Shown here piece after piece: positions 1-10,200 of a stretch of DNA of 64,000 bases; the stretch's first letter is position 1, and every line of letters begins with the position of its first letter. The position numbers and the translations under genes were made by a program. The DNA comes from Alkaliflexus imshenetskii DSM 15055. GTDB lineage: Bacteria; Bacteroidota; Bacteroidia; Bacteroidales; Marinilabiliaceae. The stretch is taken from the NCBI RefSeq assembly GCF_000517065.1, contig NZ_KI912105.1, positions 2,742,436-2,806,435 on the forward strand. Reading direction: 5' to 3'. The notes beneath the pieces are model-generated. The model was not told where the DNA came from. It searched no databases and saw only the letters and a program-made list of their open reading frames with translations.

Positions 1-1
1 C

Positions 2-1096
2 ATCACTGGCCAAATAAGTGAGAAAGGTCTGCGATATGACTTGACTGTGCCGTTTGCCCGTTTTGTGGTACAGCACCAAAATGAAATCACACTGCCTTTT
101 AAGCGCTATCAGATACAGCCCGTTTGGCGTGCCGACCGTCCTCAGAAAGGCCGTTACCGCGAGTTTTTTCAGTGCGACGTGGATGTGGTAGGCAGCGATG
201 GCCTTATCAACGAAGTGGAACTTATTCAAATTGTGGATGAGGTTTATCGTAAACTAAATATCCGGGTGGTGGTGAAGCTGAACAACCGTAAGGTATTGGC
301 CGGCATTGCTGAAATTATTGGTGAAGCCGACCGGATGGTTGATATCACTGTGGCTATCGACAAACTTGATAAGATAGGCCTCGACAAAGTAAATGCCGAA
401 CTGCACGAACGTGGCCTTACACCGGAGGCCATTGATAAACTTCAGCCAATTCTTGCTCTGTCTGGCAGCAATGGGGAGAAACTGCAATCGCTTTCGCAGA
501 TTCTAAGCCAATCGCCCACCGGATTAAAGGGGGTTGAAGAGCTTACAACGGTTTTGAAAATGGTGGACACGCTTAAGTTGCATACACCTGTGGAGCTTGA
601 CTTAACGCTTGCCAGGGGACTGAATTACTATACAGGCGCTATTTTTGAGGTGAAGGCTCTTGACGTGGAGATTGGAAGTATCACCGGCGGTGGACGGTAC
701 GATGACCTTACCGGCATCTTTGGGTTAAAAGGGGTGTCGGGCGTTGGTATCTCTTTTGGAGCCGACCGCATTTTTGATGTGATGAACCAGATGAATCTTT
801 ATCCCGACACTGTAACGGCTGCCACGCAGCTGCTGTTTGTTAACTTTGGTGAGAAGGAAGCAGCGCACTGCTTGGGACTGGCCACCTTTTTTCGCAACAA
901 AGGTGTGCGCACCGAACTATATCCCGATGTGGCCAAGATGAAAAAACAGATGTCCTATGCCGATAAAAAGGGTATCCGTTTCGTAGCTATGGTGGGAGAG
1001 GACGAAATCAACAACAATAAAATAACCCTGAAAAACATGGTTTCGGGCGAACAACAAACGCTCACACCCGAGGAGGCTCTAAGCTTAATCGGTTAA
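2..1096 (+). CDS. hisS: Histidyl-tRNA synthetase, 3' part
   Basis: The gene is cut by the left edge of the window; the open frame runs from base 2 with no start, and ends in TAA at 1094-1096. Histidyl-tRNA synthetase charges tRNA-His with histidine in the cytosol. The translation opens with [14 protein letters not shown], typical of the class II core of HisRS. The histidine-binding signature RGLNYYTG lies near 614-637, followed by the GGGRYD loop at about 695, and the C-terminal part has the anticodon-binding alpha/beta domain. About 364 residues are visible, so roughly 90-100 N-terminal residues are missing. No frameshift is seen. It converges on the Spy-like gene, with a hairpin terminator between them. 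Confidence 0.96.
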   Translation: MTGQISEKGLRYDLTVPFARFVVQHQNEITLPFKRYQIQPVWRADRPQKGRYREFFQCDVDVVGSDGLINEVELIQIVDEVYRKLNIRVVVKLNNRKVLAGIAEIIGEADRMVDITVAIDKLDKIGLDKVNAELHERGLTPEAIDKLQPILALSGSNGEKLQSLSQILSQSPTGLKGVEELTTVLKMVDTLKLHTPVELDLTLARGLNYYTGAIFEVKALDVEIGSITGGGRYDDLTGIFGLKGVSGVGISFGADRIFDVMNQMNLYPDTVTAATQLLFVNFGEKEAAHCLGLATFFRNKGVRTELYPDVAKMKKQMSYADKKGIRFVAMVGEDEINNNKITLKNMVSGEQQTLTPEEALSLIG

Positions 1097-1113
1097 TGTT
1101 ATTAGGAGATAAA

Positions 1114-1152
1114 AAAAGTCCGGATGGTTATTGGGTAGCCATCCGGACTTTT
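1114..1152. terminator. Bidirectional intrinsic terminator
   Basis: Perfect 14-bp stem (AAAAGTCCGGATGG paired with CCATCCGGACTTTT) with an 11-base loop, between the convergent hisS and Spy-like genes. The A-run on the left (1111-1117) gives a U-tract for the minus strand, so it probably serves mainly the minus-strand gene; the plus-strand U-tract is short. Confidence 0.85.
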
Positions 1153-1173
1153 GCTTATAAACAATTAACTCCC

Positions 1174-1665
1174 TTATATTCTCGAGATAAACTGATTTTT
1201 TTCTTCCTGAGATTCTATGCTGGCATTTGACTCACGGATGACTCTTATCAGACGTATTCTGAATTCATGCTCGGCTTCGTATAGCAATATCACCTGATCG
1301 ATGGTCAGTATTTGTTTGAATTTCTGGTGGTAGTGCCGGTCGAGCCGTGCCTCTTCCCAACGCAGTTGCATCTGCAGGTCGAGCGATGCCTCTTTTTGTG
1401 CCGCAGTGAGCTTCTCCATGTTCTCTTTTAACTCAATACGTGCAGTACTGCGACGGGTAATCAGGCTGTCTTTCTTTTGCCAGTATTCATTGTAAACCGG
1501 CCAGAAGCGCTGCGCAACCGCACTGGTGAGACCAATGCGCTCGGTAATAAATGCCGCTTTTTGTGCCTTTATGCGCTCAATTTGTTCAGCTTTTGGGCAT
1601 TTGGTTTGCGCTTCTATGCTAAACGATAAAATGATGGCGAATAGTGTAATAATTAAGCTTTTCAT
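1174..1665 (-). CDS. Spy/CpxP-like periplasmic protein
   Basis: A 163-residue protein with a signal peptide (about residues 1-19, ending SIEAQ) and a highly charged, helical mature part. Residues around 45-75 (ERIGLTSAVAQRFWPVYNEYW) resemble the LTxxQ-type segments of Spy/CpxP periplasmic chaperones, and the rest is rich in K, E, Q and R as expected of an all-helical cradle. In Bacteroidota such proteins often sit behind an ECF sigma factor gene, as here: it follows the membrane protein at 1692-2108 by 26 bases on the same strand. Role inferred: envelope-stress chaperone or sensor working with the sigma factor at 2388-2939. Exact family assignment is by motif resemblance only. Confidence 0.6.
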   Translation of the reverse strand: MKSLIITLFAIILSFSIEAQTKCPKAEQIERIKAQKAAFITERIGLTSAVAQRFWPVYNEYWQKKDSLITRRSTARIELKENMEKLTAAQKEASLDLQMQLRWEEARLDRHYHQKFKQILTIDQVILLYEAEHEFRIRLIRVIRESNASIESQEEKNQFISRI

Positions 1666-1691
1666 AAGCTATGTCAATTAGTTGGGGAATT

Positions 1692-2108
1692 TCAATAAAA
1701 CAGGGTAAGCATAATCAAATCTTCATCATCAATGCCTTTGAACAGGATGCTGTCGGGCATAATTTCAATGTTTGAGATCCCTTTTTCGGTGATTATCTCA
1801 AGCAACTCGTGCTCGCCGTAATAGTCGCCGGGCGAGAAGTTGAAAAATCCACCATTGCTGATGGTTTCCTGATTAAACTGTCCGGGGTAAATGCGTTCCG
1901 GAAGTTGCTTATAAAGCAGTGCAATGATAAGAAATGCAGCAGCCATGCCTATCCATGGGGCAATAAGCGATAGCTTGGAGCCTATTTTATGCTTTTCAGG
2001 GCTTTCCAAATCAATTTGTCGCATCAGGCGTGCGTCAAACCCTTCGAAGTAGCCATCAGGTACTTCAAAAGGATGTTTGGTATTCCATTTTGGTATGTCT
2101 TCACTCAT
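1692..2108 (-). CDS. Single-span membrane protein, candidate anti-sigma factor
   Basis: The ATG at 2108 is preferred over an upstream in-frame codon at 2132 because the protein then begins MSEDIPKWNTKHPFEVPDGY, a typical cytosolic start. About 138 residues: a short N-terminal cytosolic segment of roughly 50 residues, one transmembrane helix (IAPWIGMAAAFLIIALLY), and a C-terminal part of about 65 residues with acidic stretches. The FEVPDGYFEGF segment recurs near the N-terminus of Bacteroidota proteins encoded after ECF sigma genes. It has no obvious zinc-binding anti-sigma motif (HxxxCxxC), so the anti-sigma role is inferred from topology and position between the sigma factor and the Spy-like gene. 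Confidence 0.55.
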   Translation of the reverse strand: MSEDIPKWNTKHPFEVPDGYFEGFDARLMRQIDLESPEKHKIGSKLSLIAPWIGMAAAFLIIALLYKQLPERIYPGQFNQETISNGGFFNFSPGDYYGEHELLEIITEKGISNIEIMPDSILFKGIDDEDLIMLTLFY

Positions 2109-2331
2109 GTTGGTAATCTTTGATAAACGCAATTCCGGAAGGTTTGCATTTTTTAGACCATGTTATATTTAAAAAGTTTAATCTGTTGTAATCAGGATGT
2201 TTAAAACAGATGTGAGGTAATTGGATTTGAAATGGTTAGATGTGTGTGGTTCACTCGTGAAGATGTCTGTAACTATCTTCTTACCCACCTGGCTCCCTCA
2301 CCATCTTACATCCAAACACCTTTTTAGCTAA

Positions 2332-2386
2332 AATCTCAACATCTTTCTATCTCCCATCTATACATCTAATATCTAAACATCTCAAC
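2332..2386. repeat. Low-complexity run of CATCTA/AACATC words
   Basis: Directly after the sigma factor stop codon (minus strand), the plus strand shows a run of short near-repeats such as CATCTATACATCTAATATCTAAACATCTCAACATC, almost without G. The same kind of words (CATCTAACCATCTAACCATC) occur at 22086-22114 after the helicase gene. No coding capacity is seen from 2109 to 2387. Confidence 0.5.
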
Positions 2387-2387
2387 A

Positions 2388-2939
2388 TCAAAACAACTCT
2401 TTATCAATGAGTGCTTCAATTTTACGCACTGCATGAAAATAGGAGGCTTTTAGAGCTCCTACGGAGGTGTTCAGGATTTCGGCCATCTCTTCATACTTCA
2501 TCTCATCAAAATACTTCATGTTGAATACCAGTCGCTGCTTGTCGGGCAGAGTAAGAATACTTTTCTGAAGTCTTTTTTGAATTTCATCGCCATTGAATAG
2601 CGGATCCTCGTCCAGTTGACCAGACATCACCGACTCCAAATCATCGAATGAGTTGAGCAGTTCTGTTCGTTTTTTGTTTAAATGGTTGAGCGCTTCATTG
2701 GTGGCAATGCGATAGAGCCAGGTAAACAATGCGGAATCACCGCGAAAGTTTCCCAGATTTTTCCAAACCTTGATGAAGGTGTTTTGAAGAAGATCATCGG
2801 CATCCTCATGAATTATGACCATTTTTCGCAGATGCCAATACAGACGTTGCCGGTATTTCTCTACCAGCATCGAAAAGGCCTCTTCGCGTTGCCGCGGAAT
2901 CTGCGCCATGGTTAATATTTCCTGATCGGTTGGATGCAT
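2388..2939 (-). CDS. ECF-type RNA polymerase sigma factor
   Basis: Sigma-70 family, extracytoplasmic-function type, 183 residues. The start is placed at ATG 2939 (MHPTDQEILTMAQIP); the longer open frame upstream encodes no family sequence. Region 2 is clear (DADDLLQNTFIKVWKN, then FTWLYRIATNEALNHL), with core-binding and -10 recognition helices. Region 4 (LPDKQRLVFNMKYFDEMKYEEMAEIL, then SVGALKASYFHAVRKIE) forms the -35 recognition helix-turn-helix. It heads a minus-strand set with a single-span membrane protein and a Spy-like protein, which suggests a response to envelope conditions. A 279-base gap separates it from the next gene, so cotranscription is not assured. It is divergent from ychF. 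Confidence 0.9.
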   Translation of the reverse strand: MHPTDQEILTMAQIPRQREEAFSMLVEKYRQRLYWHLRKMVIIHEDADDLLQNTFIKVWKNLGNFRGDSALFTWLYRIATNEALNHLNKKRTELLNSFDDLESVMSGQLDEDPLFNGDEIQKRLQKSILTLPDKQRLVFNMKYFDEMKYEEMAEILNTSVGALKASYFHAVRKIEALIDKELF

Positions 2940-3119
2940 GAATGGTGCTTTCAGTGTGCGAATGTACAAAAAAGTTATTGGAGACGTGAAGTTTGATTCG
3001 GATATCACTGTTGAACCTGAGTGGCATTTTGTTAAGAATTGCAATAGTAATATAATTGATGCCCGAAATGCTGAAAATTTGATGTACTTTTGCACGCTGA
3101 AATTTAACAATCTAATCTC

Positions 3120-4220
3120 ATGGCCTTAAAGTGCGGTATCGTAGGTCTTCCCAACGTGGGAAAATCAACTCTTTTCAACTGTTTATCCAACGCCAAAGCG
3201 CAGTCGGCAAACTTTCCTTTTTGCACCATTGAGCCCAATTTGGGTGTTATCACTGTGCCCGATGAGCGGTTGACAGAACTTGAGCGTTTGGTAAAACCGC
3301 AGCGTGTGGTTCCTACCACCGTCGAAATTGTGGATATTGCAGGTCTTGTGAAAGGTGCCAGCAAAGGCGAAGGGCTTGGCAATAAGTTTTTGGCCAATAT
3401 ACGTGAGACCGACGCCATTATTCACGTGCTGCGCTGCTTCGAAGATGACAACGTAACTCACGTGGATGGTTCTGTGGATCCGGTGAGAGACAAAGAGGTG
3501 ATCGATATTGAGCTTCAGCTCAAGGATTTGGAAACAGTGGAAGCCCGCCTTCCAAAAGTTGAGAAAATTGCCAAAACCAGTAAGGATTTTGATACGAAAA
3601 AACTATATGAAGTGCTGGTGAAGTATCGCGAGGCTTTGTTGCAAGGCAAGTCTGCCCGCACCGTTGAACTCACCGAACCTGAGCTAAAGGTGTCACGCGA
3701 GTTGTTTCTGCTTACCAATAAGCCGGTGATGTACGTGTGCAACGTGGACGAAGCCTCTGTTGTAATGGGCAACAAACACGTGCAAGCTGTTAAGGAAGCC
3801 GTTAAGGACGAAAACGCCGAAGTGTTGGTGATTGCTGCACAAACAGAAGCTGACATTGCTGAACTGGAGACTTTTGAAGAGCGCCAGATGTTCCTCGAAG
3901 ACTTGGGCCTCAAGGAGTCGGGTGTAGCCAAGTTGATTCGTTCAGCATACCGATTGCTCGAACTTCAAACCTATTTTACGGCAGGTGAAAAAGAGGTACG
4001 TGCCTGGACTTTCCATAAAGGATCACTCGCTCCGCAGGCGGCAGGGGTTATTCATACCGATTTTGAGAAAGGGTTCATTCGTGCTGAGGTTATAAAATAC
4101 GATGATTATTTGAAATATGGCTCGGAAAATGCCTGTAAAGAGGCCGGAAAGATGAATGTGGAAGGGAAGGAGTATGTGGTTTGCGATGGCGACATCATGC
4201 ACTTCAGGTTTAATGTGTAA
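3120..4220 (+). CDS. ychF: Redox-regulated ribosome-associated ATPase YchF
   Basis: YchF/Ola1 is an Obg-family P-loop NTPase that prefers ATP and binds ribosomes. The 366-residue length matches the family. The P-loop GLPNVGKST is at residues 9-17, followed by the switch region NFPFCTIEPNLG and the DIAGLVKGASKGEG box (G3). The usual NKxD is replaced by a NVDE-type segment (MYVCNVDEA), which is characteristic of YchF and explains the relaxed base specificity. A coiled-coil insertion and the C-terminal TGS-like domain (AWTFHKGSLAPQAAGVIH, ending DIMHFRFNV) follow. A consensus -7 element, TACTTTTG, lies at 3085-3092, 28 bases before the start; the matching -33 TTG is not well placed. It is divergent from the sigma factor gene. 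Confidence 0.96.
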   Translation: MALKCGIVGLPNVGKSTLFNCLSNAKAQSANFPFCTIEPNLGVITVPDERLTELERLVKPQRVVPTTVEIVDIAGLVKGASKGEGLGNKFLANIRETDAIIHVLRCFEDDNVTHVDGSVDPVRDKEVIDIELQLKDLETVEARLPKVEKIAKTSKDFDTKKLYEVLVKYREALLQGKSARTVELTEPELKVSRELFLLTNKPVMYVCNVDEASVVMGNKHVQAVKEAVKDENAEVLVIAAQTEADIAELETFEERQMFLEDLGLKESGVAKLIRSAYRLLELQTYFTAGEKEVRAWTFHKGSLAPQAAGVIHTDFEKGFIRAEVIKYDDYLKYGSENACKEAGKMNVEGKEYVVCDGDIMHFRFNV

Positions 4221-4450
4221 CATTTATCTTGCATTGACAGCGCTAATGAGTCATCCGAATTGAAGCCTTAAATGGCTCATAGTCTTGAAAAAAAAGAGTT
4301 AAATAATTATAAACAGAGTTTTTGCTGTTGGTGAAATAGCAATTTCTTTCTTTATTTGTATCGTTACAGTAATTGTTGAATGTACATTTAGTGGCATATT
4401 TTAATAACAGTTTGTAAGTTAATGAGAAAGAAAGATTAATAATTAGAGTG

Positions 4451-4603
4451 ATGAGATTTAATATGTTTAAAACGGAGGAGAAAGAGACTGAGGTCATTGC
4501 GAGGTTAAAAAGAAAGATTTTGATCTATTCAATTGTAGAAGTTGTAATTGTTTTGGTGTTGATAGCTTTTGGCACTTTCCTGTTTAGCATCACTCTTTCG
4601 TAG
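4451..4603 (+). CDS. 50-residue single-span membrane miniprotein
   Basis: An open frame of 50 codons from ATG 4451 to TAG 4601-4603. The product begins MRFNMFKTEEKETEVIARL, has a charged amphipathic N-terminal half (about residues 7-22, ending KRKI) and then one strongly hydrophobic helix (residues 24-46; YSIVEVVIVLVLIAFGTFLF), with positive charges on the N-terminal side predicting an N-in orientation. The frame is closed upstream by TAA at 4415-4417. It lies between the end of ychF and the convergent DUF3859-like gene. The clean division into charged and hydrophobic halves argues for a real gene. No family is recognised; function is unknown. Confidence 0.5.
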   Translation: MRFNMFKTEEKETEVIARLKRKILIYSIVEVVIVLVLIAFGTFLFSITLS

Positions 4604-4614
4604 TTTTTCCTAAC

Positions 4615-5007
4615 CTATTCCATTATTTGCAGGGAGAATGTTTTTCGCGCAATCTCCTTCCCGTCGAGCCAGGAAATTAATTCCCATTCTCCGGCTTTAT
4701 CTTCGTAGGGTGGCCACACCGTATCTCCCAGAAAAAAAGACCAATCGTTACTATTTACAAATTCTTCACCGTCAAATGGCGGAGCAATATCTCCTTCCTC
4801 ATTAAAAAATGGAGGATGGTTAATTGTAAAGGACAGTATTGAGCCTTTGGCTTTCTTAATTTTCAACACGTATCCAAATTCTATTTCAGGAGTAACCGGA
4901 ATCACAGTTGTTATCTCTTTTAATTTTGGCAATTCCCGCGACGCCCTGTCCCATGTTTCGTATATCCCGTAGCTGTAGAGTTCAATTTGCGGCTTCTTCT
5001 TTGGCAT
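4615..5007 (-). CDS. DUF3859-like protein, last gene of the TAM operon
   Basis: A 130-residue protein with no signal peptide or membrane segment. It reads as a small beta-rich domain: an opening IELYSYGIYETWD, then EIEFGYVLKIKKAKGSILSFTI, then FLGDTVWPPYEDKAGEWEL and ARKTFSLQI at the end. The YGIYE...FGY...GEW pattern resembles the DUF3859 family, whose function is not known. It is read 7 bases behind the large TPR protein, which is itself 6 bases behind tamB, so it is very probably cotranscribed with the TAM genes. The function should be looked for in outer-membrane assembly or its coordination, by context only. Confidence 0.6.
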   Translation of the reverse strand: MPKKKPQIELYSYGIYETWDRASRELPKLKEITTVIPVTPEIEFGYVLKIKKAKGSILSFTINHPPFFNEEGDIAPPFDGEEFVNSNDWSFFLGDTVWPPYEDKAGEWELISWLDGKEIARKTFSLQIME

Positions 5008-5014
5008 AATTGTT

Positions 5015-7222
5015 CTAGAGGTTGTTAAGATAATATCTGAGTTGATCCATCATTATTGGGATGTCTGTTTCATCCACATGATGCTGAATGAGTATTTGCC
5101 TGTCATTTTCAAAAGCATCGAGAAATTCTTTGATCGAATGACCGGGATGCGTCACGCTTTTCTGGTACCAGTTTAGCGCTTCCTGACGCTTGCCTTCACA
5201 CCATTTCACATGCCCCATGTTCATGAAGTCGTGCTGATTTGGGTTGTCGTTCAGCAGTTTTTGACAATACTTTTCGGCCTGATCAAACTTTCCCAACGCC
5301 AGCGCACACCATACAATGGGGCGCCACACTTTTTTGTTTGATGGATCCAGATACTCCACTTTGAAATAGTATTTCAAAGCATCGGTAAAGTTCTTGGTTT
5401 CGAGGAGGCAATGACCAATGCTCACTTGGGTGTGCAGATTGTCGGGCGCTACCCGTTCGGCCTCCAGATAGTACTCAAGGGCTTTTTCAGGATTCTTCAG
5501 ATGGCGGTAACAGAGTGCAATTTTTTTCAGGTTCCACAGTTGGCCGTGGTTAAACAAATCGGCTTGCAGGTATAGCTCCAGCGCCTGCTCATGTTGTTGC
5601 AGCTGTTGGTAACAAAAGGCTTGCTTTTGAAGTATCTGCATCGATGGGGTGCTCTTTTTTGCCAGCTGATTAAACACTTCCAATGCTTCGGCATAGCGGT
5701 CTTTTTCAAAAAGGTACTCGCCCAGTTTCAATAAAAGGTCATCTCCCGGAAACAGAAACTGAATGAACCAGCGGTTGTGAAAATCCATTTTCCACGAGAA
5801 GGGATCTTCAAAGCTGTGGCGCTGTCTGTGTACCCTGAAAAACCGGTAAAGATCCTGAATGTATTGGTTTGAGATGGCGAGTGCCTGCTTTTCGTGCTGT
5901 ATCAGCTCATCACTCTTCTCTATTTCGCGTATGGCGCCCAGTTCGGCCAAAAACATCTGTCCCATCATCTCCTTTTGAGCCGAAGGCATTTGTGGTATGC
6001 TCAGGATGAGTGAATATTTGTCGGAATTGCAGAGTATTCCCGATTCGGCCATTCCCTTAAGCAAATCGGGATTGCGAAATGGCCCGCTTTCGTGCTTCAG
6101 TATGTCGTTTACAATGGGGCTGGGATAGCTAAAAGGCAGAAACCAATTGTCGATGAGGTTGAAGAAAGAGAAGTGTTTCAGCATCCTGAAAGTGGATAGA
6201 AACAGGTCGGCTCCTTCCATCTGCAATTTGGAGAACTCCTCAAGTTTGCCCATCAGTTCGGGTGAGTCAGAGAGGATGTTTTCCCAATCGGGATTTTTGC
6301 CTTCCTGGAAGCTTTCGCCTAAAATATTGTCCAAATCAAGCCGGTTTCTGAGGTTTGGGTGGATTCTGGCCACTTCCGGTAATATTTCATCGGTCAATTT
6401 GCGGGCAAGCTTTTCTGTTTCTCGCGTTCGGGTAAGCTGAATGATGATGGATTGCAGTATCTGAATCTCTTTGTTGTTCGATTTGAGGGCTTCGAGTTTT
6501 TGTAATGCAGTGGGATATAGGTGAAGCCGCTTGTCGTAGTTGTAAAGCACTAAAAGCAGACCGGTCAACGCTCTTTGTTTTACTTCCGGATTGGCGTGAC
6601 CCGTCAAATCAAAAAGCAGCTCAACTGCTTTAATGTTGAAGTAATGCATCAGATGGATGGTGATTGCGCTCACCATCACACATTGCCTGTCCCATGGCAA
6701 TCCTTTGTCCGAAAAGAGGGTGTTGGTATCATCTGCGAATTTGTAAACCTTCTCATCGGTTAAAAGAAGTGAGAATAGCGTTTGGTATCCTTCACTGAGA
6801 ATTTCTGAGATGGGCAACTCTTCCTCGTGCATTAGGGCGCGCTTGTCGAGCTCGGCAAAGCAGGCAGCCAGTGTATCGGTGAATAGTGATGCCGGAACAG
6901 ATTCGTACTTGCGGCGCAATTCGCAAAAAGGCCCCTGCCCATATCTGGTGAAAAGGGTCAGGAAAATGTCGTCGGCAAGTTTGAAGATGTCGGCCACCAG
7001 ATGGTTATATATTTTCTGACGTTCGGGATCGGTGAAGCCTTCTACAGTATAATGCAACAGGCTTTTGTAGGTCATCTCGATGTTGTAATGGGTATCAATC
7101 AGCTCACTTTTGTGGGTGTCTTTTACCACCTCGCGCAACATATCCAATGCTTCTTTAAGCCTTTTAAGGTTAAGCAGAGTGTAAGTTTTTGATTGTTTTT
7201 TACGTATTGCTGAGTGTTCCAT
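5015..7222 (-). CDS. Large TPR-repeat protein in the TAM operon
   Basis: 735 residues with no signal peptide, so probably cytosolic. The N-terminal two thirds (about 1-480) are helical, with HEAT/ARM-like character (AVELLFDLTGHANPEVKQRALTGLL). From about residue 500 to 700 there are consecutive tetratricopeptide repeats: LGEYLFEKDRYAEALEVFNQL, KQAFCYQQLQQHEQALELYLQ, IALCYRHLKNPEKALEYYLE, IGHCLLETKNFTDALKYYFK and WCALALGKFDQAEKYCQKL. TPR solenoids are protein-binding scaffolds; the partner is unknown. It lies 6 bases after tamB and 7 bases before the DUF3859-like gene on the same strand, which points to a role connected with the TAM machinery. No catalytic domain is visible. Confidence 0.8.
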   Translation of the reverse strand: MEHSAIRKKQSKTYTLLNLKRLKEALDMLREVVKDTHKSELIDTHYNIEMTYKSLLHYTVEGFTDPERQKIYNHLVADIFKLADDIFLTLFTRYGQGPFCELRRKYESVPASLFTDTLAACFAELDKRALMHEEELPISEILSEGYQTLFSLLLTDEKVYKFADDTNTLFSDKGLPWDRQCVMVSAITIHLMHYFNIKAVELLFDLTGHANPEVKQRALTGLLLVLYNYDKRLHLYPTALQKLEALKSNNKEIQILQSIIIQLTRTRETEKLARKLTDEILPEVARIHPNLRNRLDLDNILGESFQEGKNPDWENILSDSPELMGKLEEFSKLQMEGADLFLSTFRMLKHFSFFNLIDNWFLPFSYPSPIVNDILKHESGPFRNPDLLKGMAESGILCNSDKYSLILSIPQMPSAQKEMMGQMFLAELGAIREIEKSDELIQHEKQALAISNQYIQDLYRFFRVHRQRHSFEDPFSWKMDFHNRWFIQFLFPGDDLLLKLGEYLFEKDRYAEALEVFNQLAKKSTPSMQILQKQAFCYQQLQQHEQALELYLQADLFNHGQLWNLKKIALCYRHLKNPEKALEYYLEAERVAPDNLHTQVSIGHCLLETKNFTDALKYYFKVEYLDPSNKKVWRPIVWCALALGKFDQAEKYCQKLLNDNPNQHDFMNMGHVKWCEGKRQEALNWYQKSVTHPGHSIKEFLDAFENDRQILIQHHVDETDIPIMMDQLRYYLNNL

Positions 7223-7228
7223 CTGTTT

Positions 7229-10200
7229 TTACCTTTCAAATTTTATGATTACATCCACACCAGAGTCTTTCACATCGCCATGCATCAACCGTAGCGAGAG
7301 CCTTCTGCTCAACTCATACTCCAGCGTTATGGTTTCGGGTGTGATGGCGTCCTGACCCGATTGTCCAAAGCTGCGCTGGTAGGTGACAAAAAGGTTGTTT
7401 GTGATGTATTTTCCAACCATAAAGGTAGTGTTTTGCCAGTTATCTCCTGCATCAATTTCAATCATGTCGAGGTTAAAGGTGGAGCCAATGGTTTTGCTCA
7501 ATTGTGATGAAACCAGCCCCGTGAGCAGGCGCGAAGGTACCGCGTTGGATACCCCCTCCTGGTTGCCGTAGCTTAGCTCGTCAAAGGGTTGCCCAAAAAG
7601 CAGATAGGCCATGGCATCGGCCTCGGGTATGGATTGCCGGTCGAGTTCAAACTGGATGTCGGGGTCGGATGCTCTGCCACCTACAATGAGCATCAATTCG
7701 CGCTTTAATCTGTCACGGGTTCTGAAAGCATAAGCAGCCCGCAGGTTAAGCTGCGGATCAAAGGCATCTCCACCTGTAAAAGTGAGTTCCCCTTCGCGCA
7801 CATTGAGTTTTTTCCCATAAAGGGTATAGAAACCCCGGTGAACCCCCAGCGTGCCAAAGAGCTCGAATGCCTCACTGTTTTTAACAACGTCGAGGTTTCC
7901 ATAGAGCTCCATCTGCATGTCGGGTGAACGCAGCCAGGTGTTGCGCGGCACATCGAGTCTGATGGTGCCGGTAACCTGTTCCATGATGCCCGATTTAGGT
8001 TCGGTGCGTTGTCGCACTGTAAGGGTGGTATCTGTTAAAATCACATCACCCGAACGCTCCTTAAGTGCCTGAACCAACAATGGGTCATTCAAGTCGGCTG
8101 ACTCATGGGCTAGTTTCATGATGGCCGGAAGGTTAAAGCTGGATCGCAACACTTTGATATTTCCGCCAAAGCGCGGGTTGTGATCCACATCCCTGAAAAA
8201 GGCATCGGCATCAATTTGAATTTGAAAATCACGATGACGGGTTAAGTAGAATTGATTGGCACGCAGATTCATATTGGCCGACTTCATTTTACCTGTGAAG
8301 AGTGAAGAGTCCATTTCTACAACTCCACTGGCCAGAAGTGTGCCATTGAAGTGGCGCGCAAAAATCGTGTCAATAAGGATTTGGGTGTCGTCGATTGAAA
8401 GCTTCAGGTGCAAATCCTTGTAGTCGATGCCATATTTTGGCAAAGGTAGTTCGCCATTTGTGATGTCGATTTTTCCTTTTATGATGGGGCTGCTCACATG
8501 CCCTTCACCGGCTATGTCAAAGGAGAGCAATGCTTTTGGTTGCTGCACGCCAGGCATGGTTTGAAAGAAGCCGCTCAACCTGGTATTGCTGGCCAACAGG
8601 TGTGCTTTAAACGTTTTGGGCCACGATATGAGAAGGCTGTCGTTCAGGGAGATGGTCAGTGGCGATGCGGCTCTGATTTGGATGGAATCGCCAGTAGCAT
8701 TGTAGATGGCAGCCCGAATGTGGGCCGTATCGCCCGGAAAGTGCAAATTTGCCTTAAATCCGGAAATGGCCAGGGGGTCGGCTTCGATGTTGACGAGGCT
8801 CGTGTTTCCGTTGATGGTGAAGGATTGGTGGTTGCCGTTAACGTCAAGATTTAGGGTTGCACGACCTTTCATGTATTGCTCCGAAAGGCCGAACATTGAA
8901 AGCATCTCCATGTTAAAATCCTTGATGCGGGCATTGAGTCTTATGGAGTCTCCCTGTTGGTAAACGGCATCAATACCCAATTGAAACAAAGCGTCGCGTT
9001 TGTCGTTAAGAATAAAATCATTAACTGCAACACGTTTGTCGGAGTATGTGATGCGGGCAGGTGTGTCTGAAGTTTGTAAATGGGCAAATGGTGTTGTCAG
9101 CGATAGTTTTTCCAACATCACATCCATCACATCGCCAAGGTTTCCCCTTGCAGCCAGATCAATTATATAGTCGGCAGGCAGGTAGGCTATAAGTTCTGTA
9201 GCCCAGAGTGAGTCTGCCAGCGAGGCATTTATTCGCAGGGAGTCCGACTTAAATCCGGATATTTCAAATCCTGAGGCATTAATCAATGCATTAACAAACG
9301 GCGTGTTTTTTTGCCATAAACCATCTGAGTTTAGGTGTAGATGGTTAACAGTGAGCGTTGTATCCATTTCAATGTGCGAAGCAATGGCGTGCAGGTTGAA
9401 CGTGAGTGAATCTGTTCTGCCACCCAATTTAGCGTCAACGGTGAGCGTGTCCCAGCTAACCGGCTGTGTCACGTAGTGCTCAAATGCCGATGTGTTGGCA
9501 ATTTTGCCTTTAAGATGCGCGCGTACATTGCCCTCAAAATCGTAGATGGCGTTCAGTTGTGCTGTGAGCGACTGGTTTGAAATTGATAAAGTGTCAAGTG
9601 TCAGCCTTTTATTTTCGTAATGCCCGAAAAAAGTCAGCGAGTCAACCGGGATATGTTCAATGATGGACTGGGATATTTTTGCGTTGAACTTTGCCGATCG
9701 CTGTTCGGAAGCAATACCCTGCCCCGTGGCATTGAGGTATAAAGTCAAAAGCGTACTGTCAGCATATTGCGGCACAATGGTGTGTAGCGCCAGATTTTTG
9801 GTGGAAAGCTCAGCCTTAAAAGGGCCATTGGGCGTGTTCAGGTCAAAGTCGGCAAGCAGGTCAAGGGCGCCAAAAACACCGCTTATTCGGATGTTTGCAT
9901 TGGTTTTGCCCGCAGCATAACGCAGTTCCATCAAACCCCTCTCCAGAAAATAGTTTTCCCAACTGGTGCCATGCATGTTACCCGAAATAGTAAGTGGTGG
10001 CGACGACTTTTTGATGCCGTTGCCGCGGATGTTCAACTGGGTATTGAGCACCAGAGGTATTGGCTCTGTTTCTATCCAGTTATTTGGTCGCAGATTGCGG
10101 ATGTCGAGGTTTAAATCAACGGGTACTGTGTGCCGCAGTGAATCGCTAAGCAGTGCCGAAAACTGTTTTACCATGCCGTTTAAGGCGATGGATTCATTGC

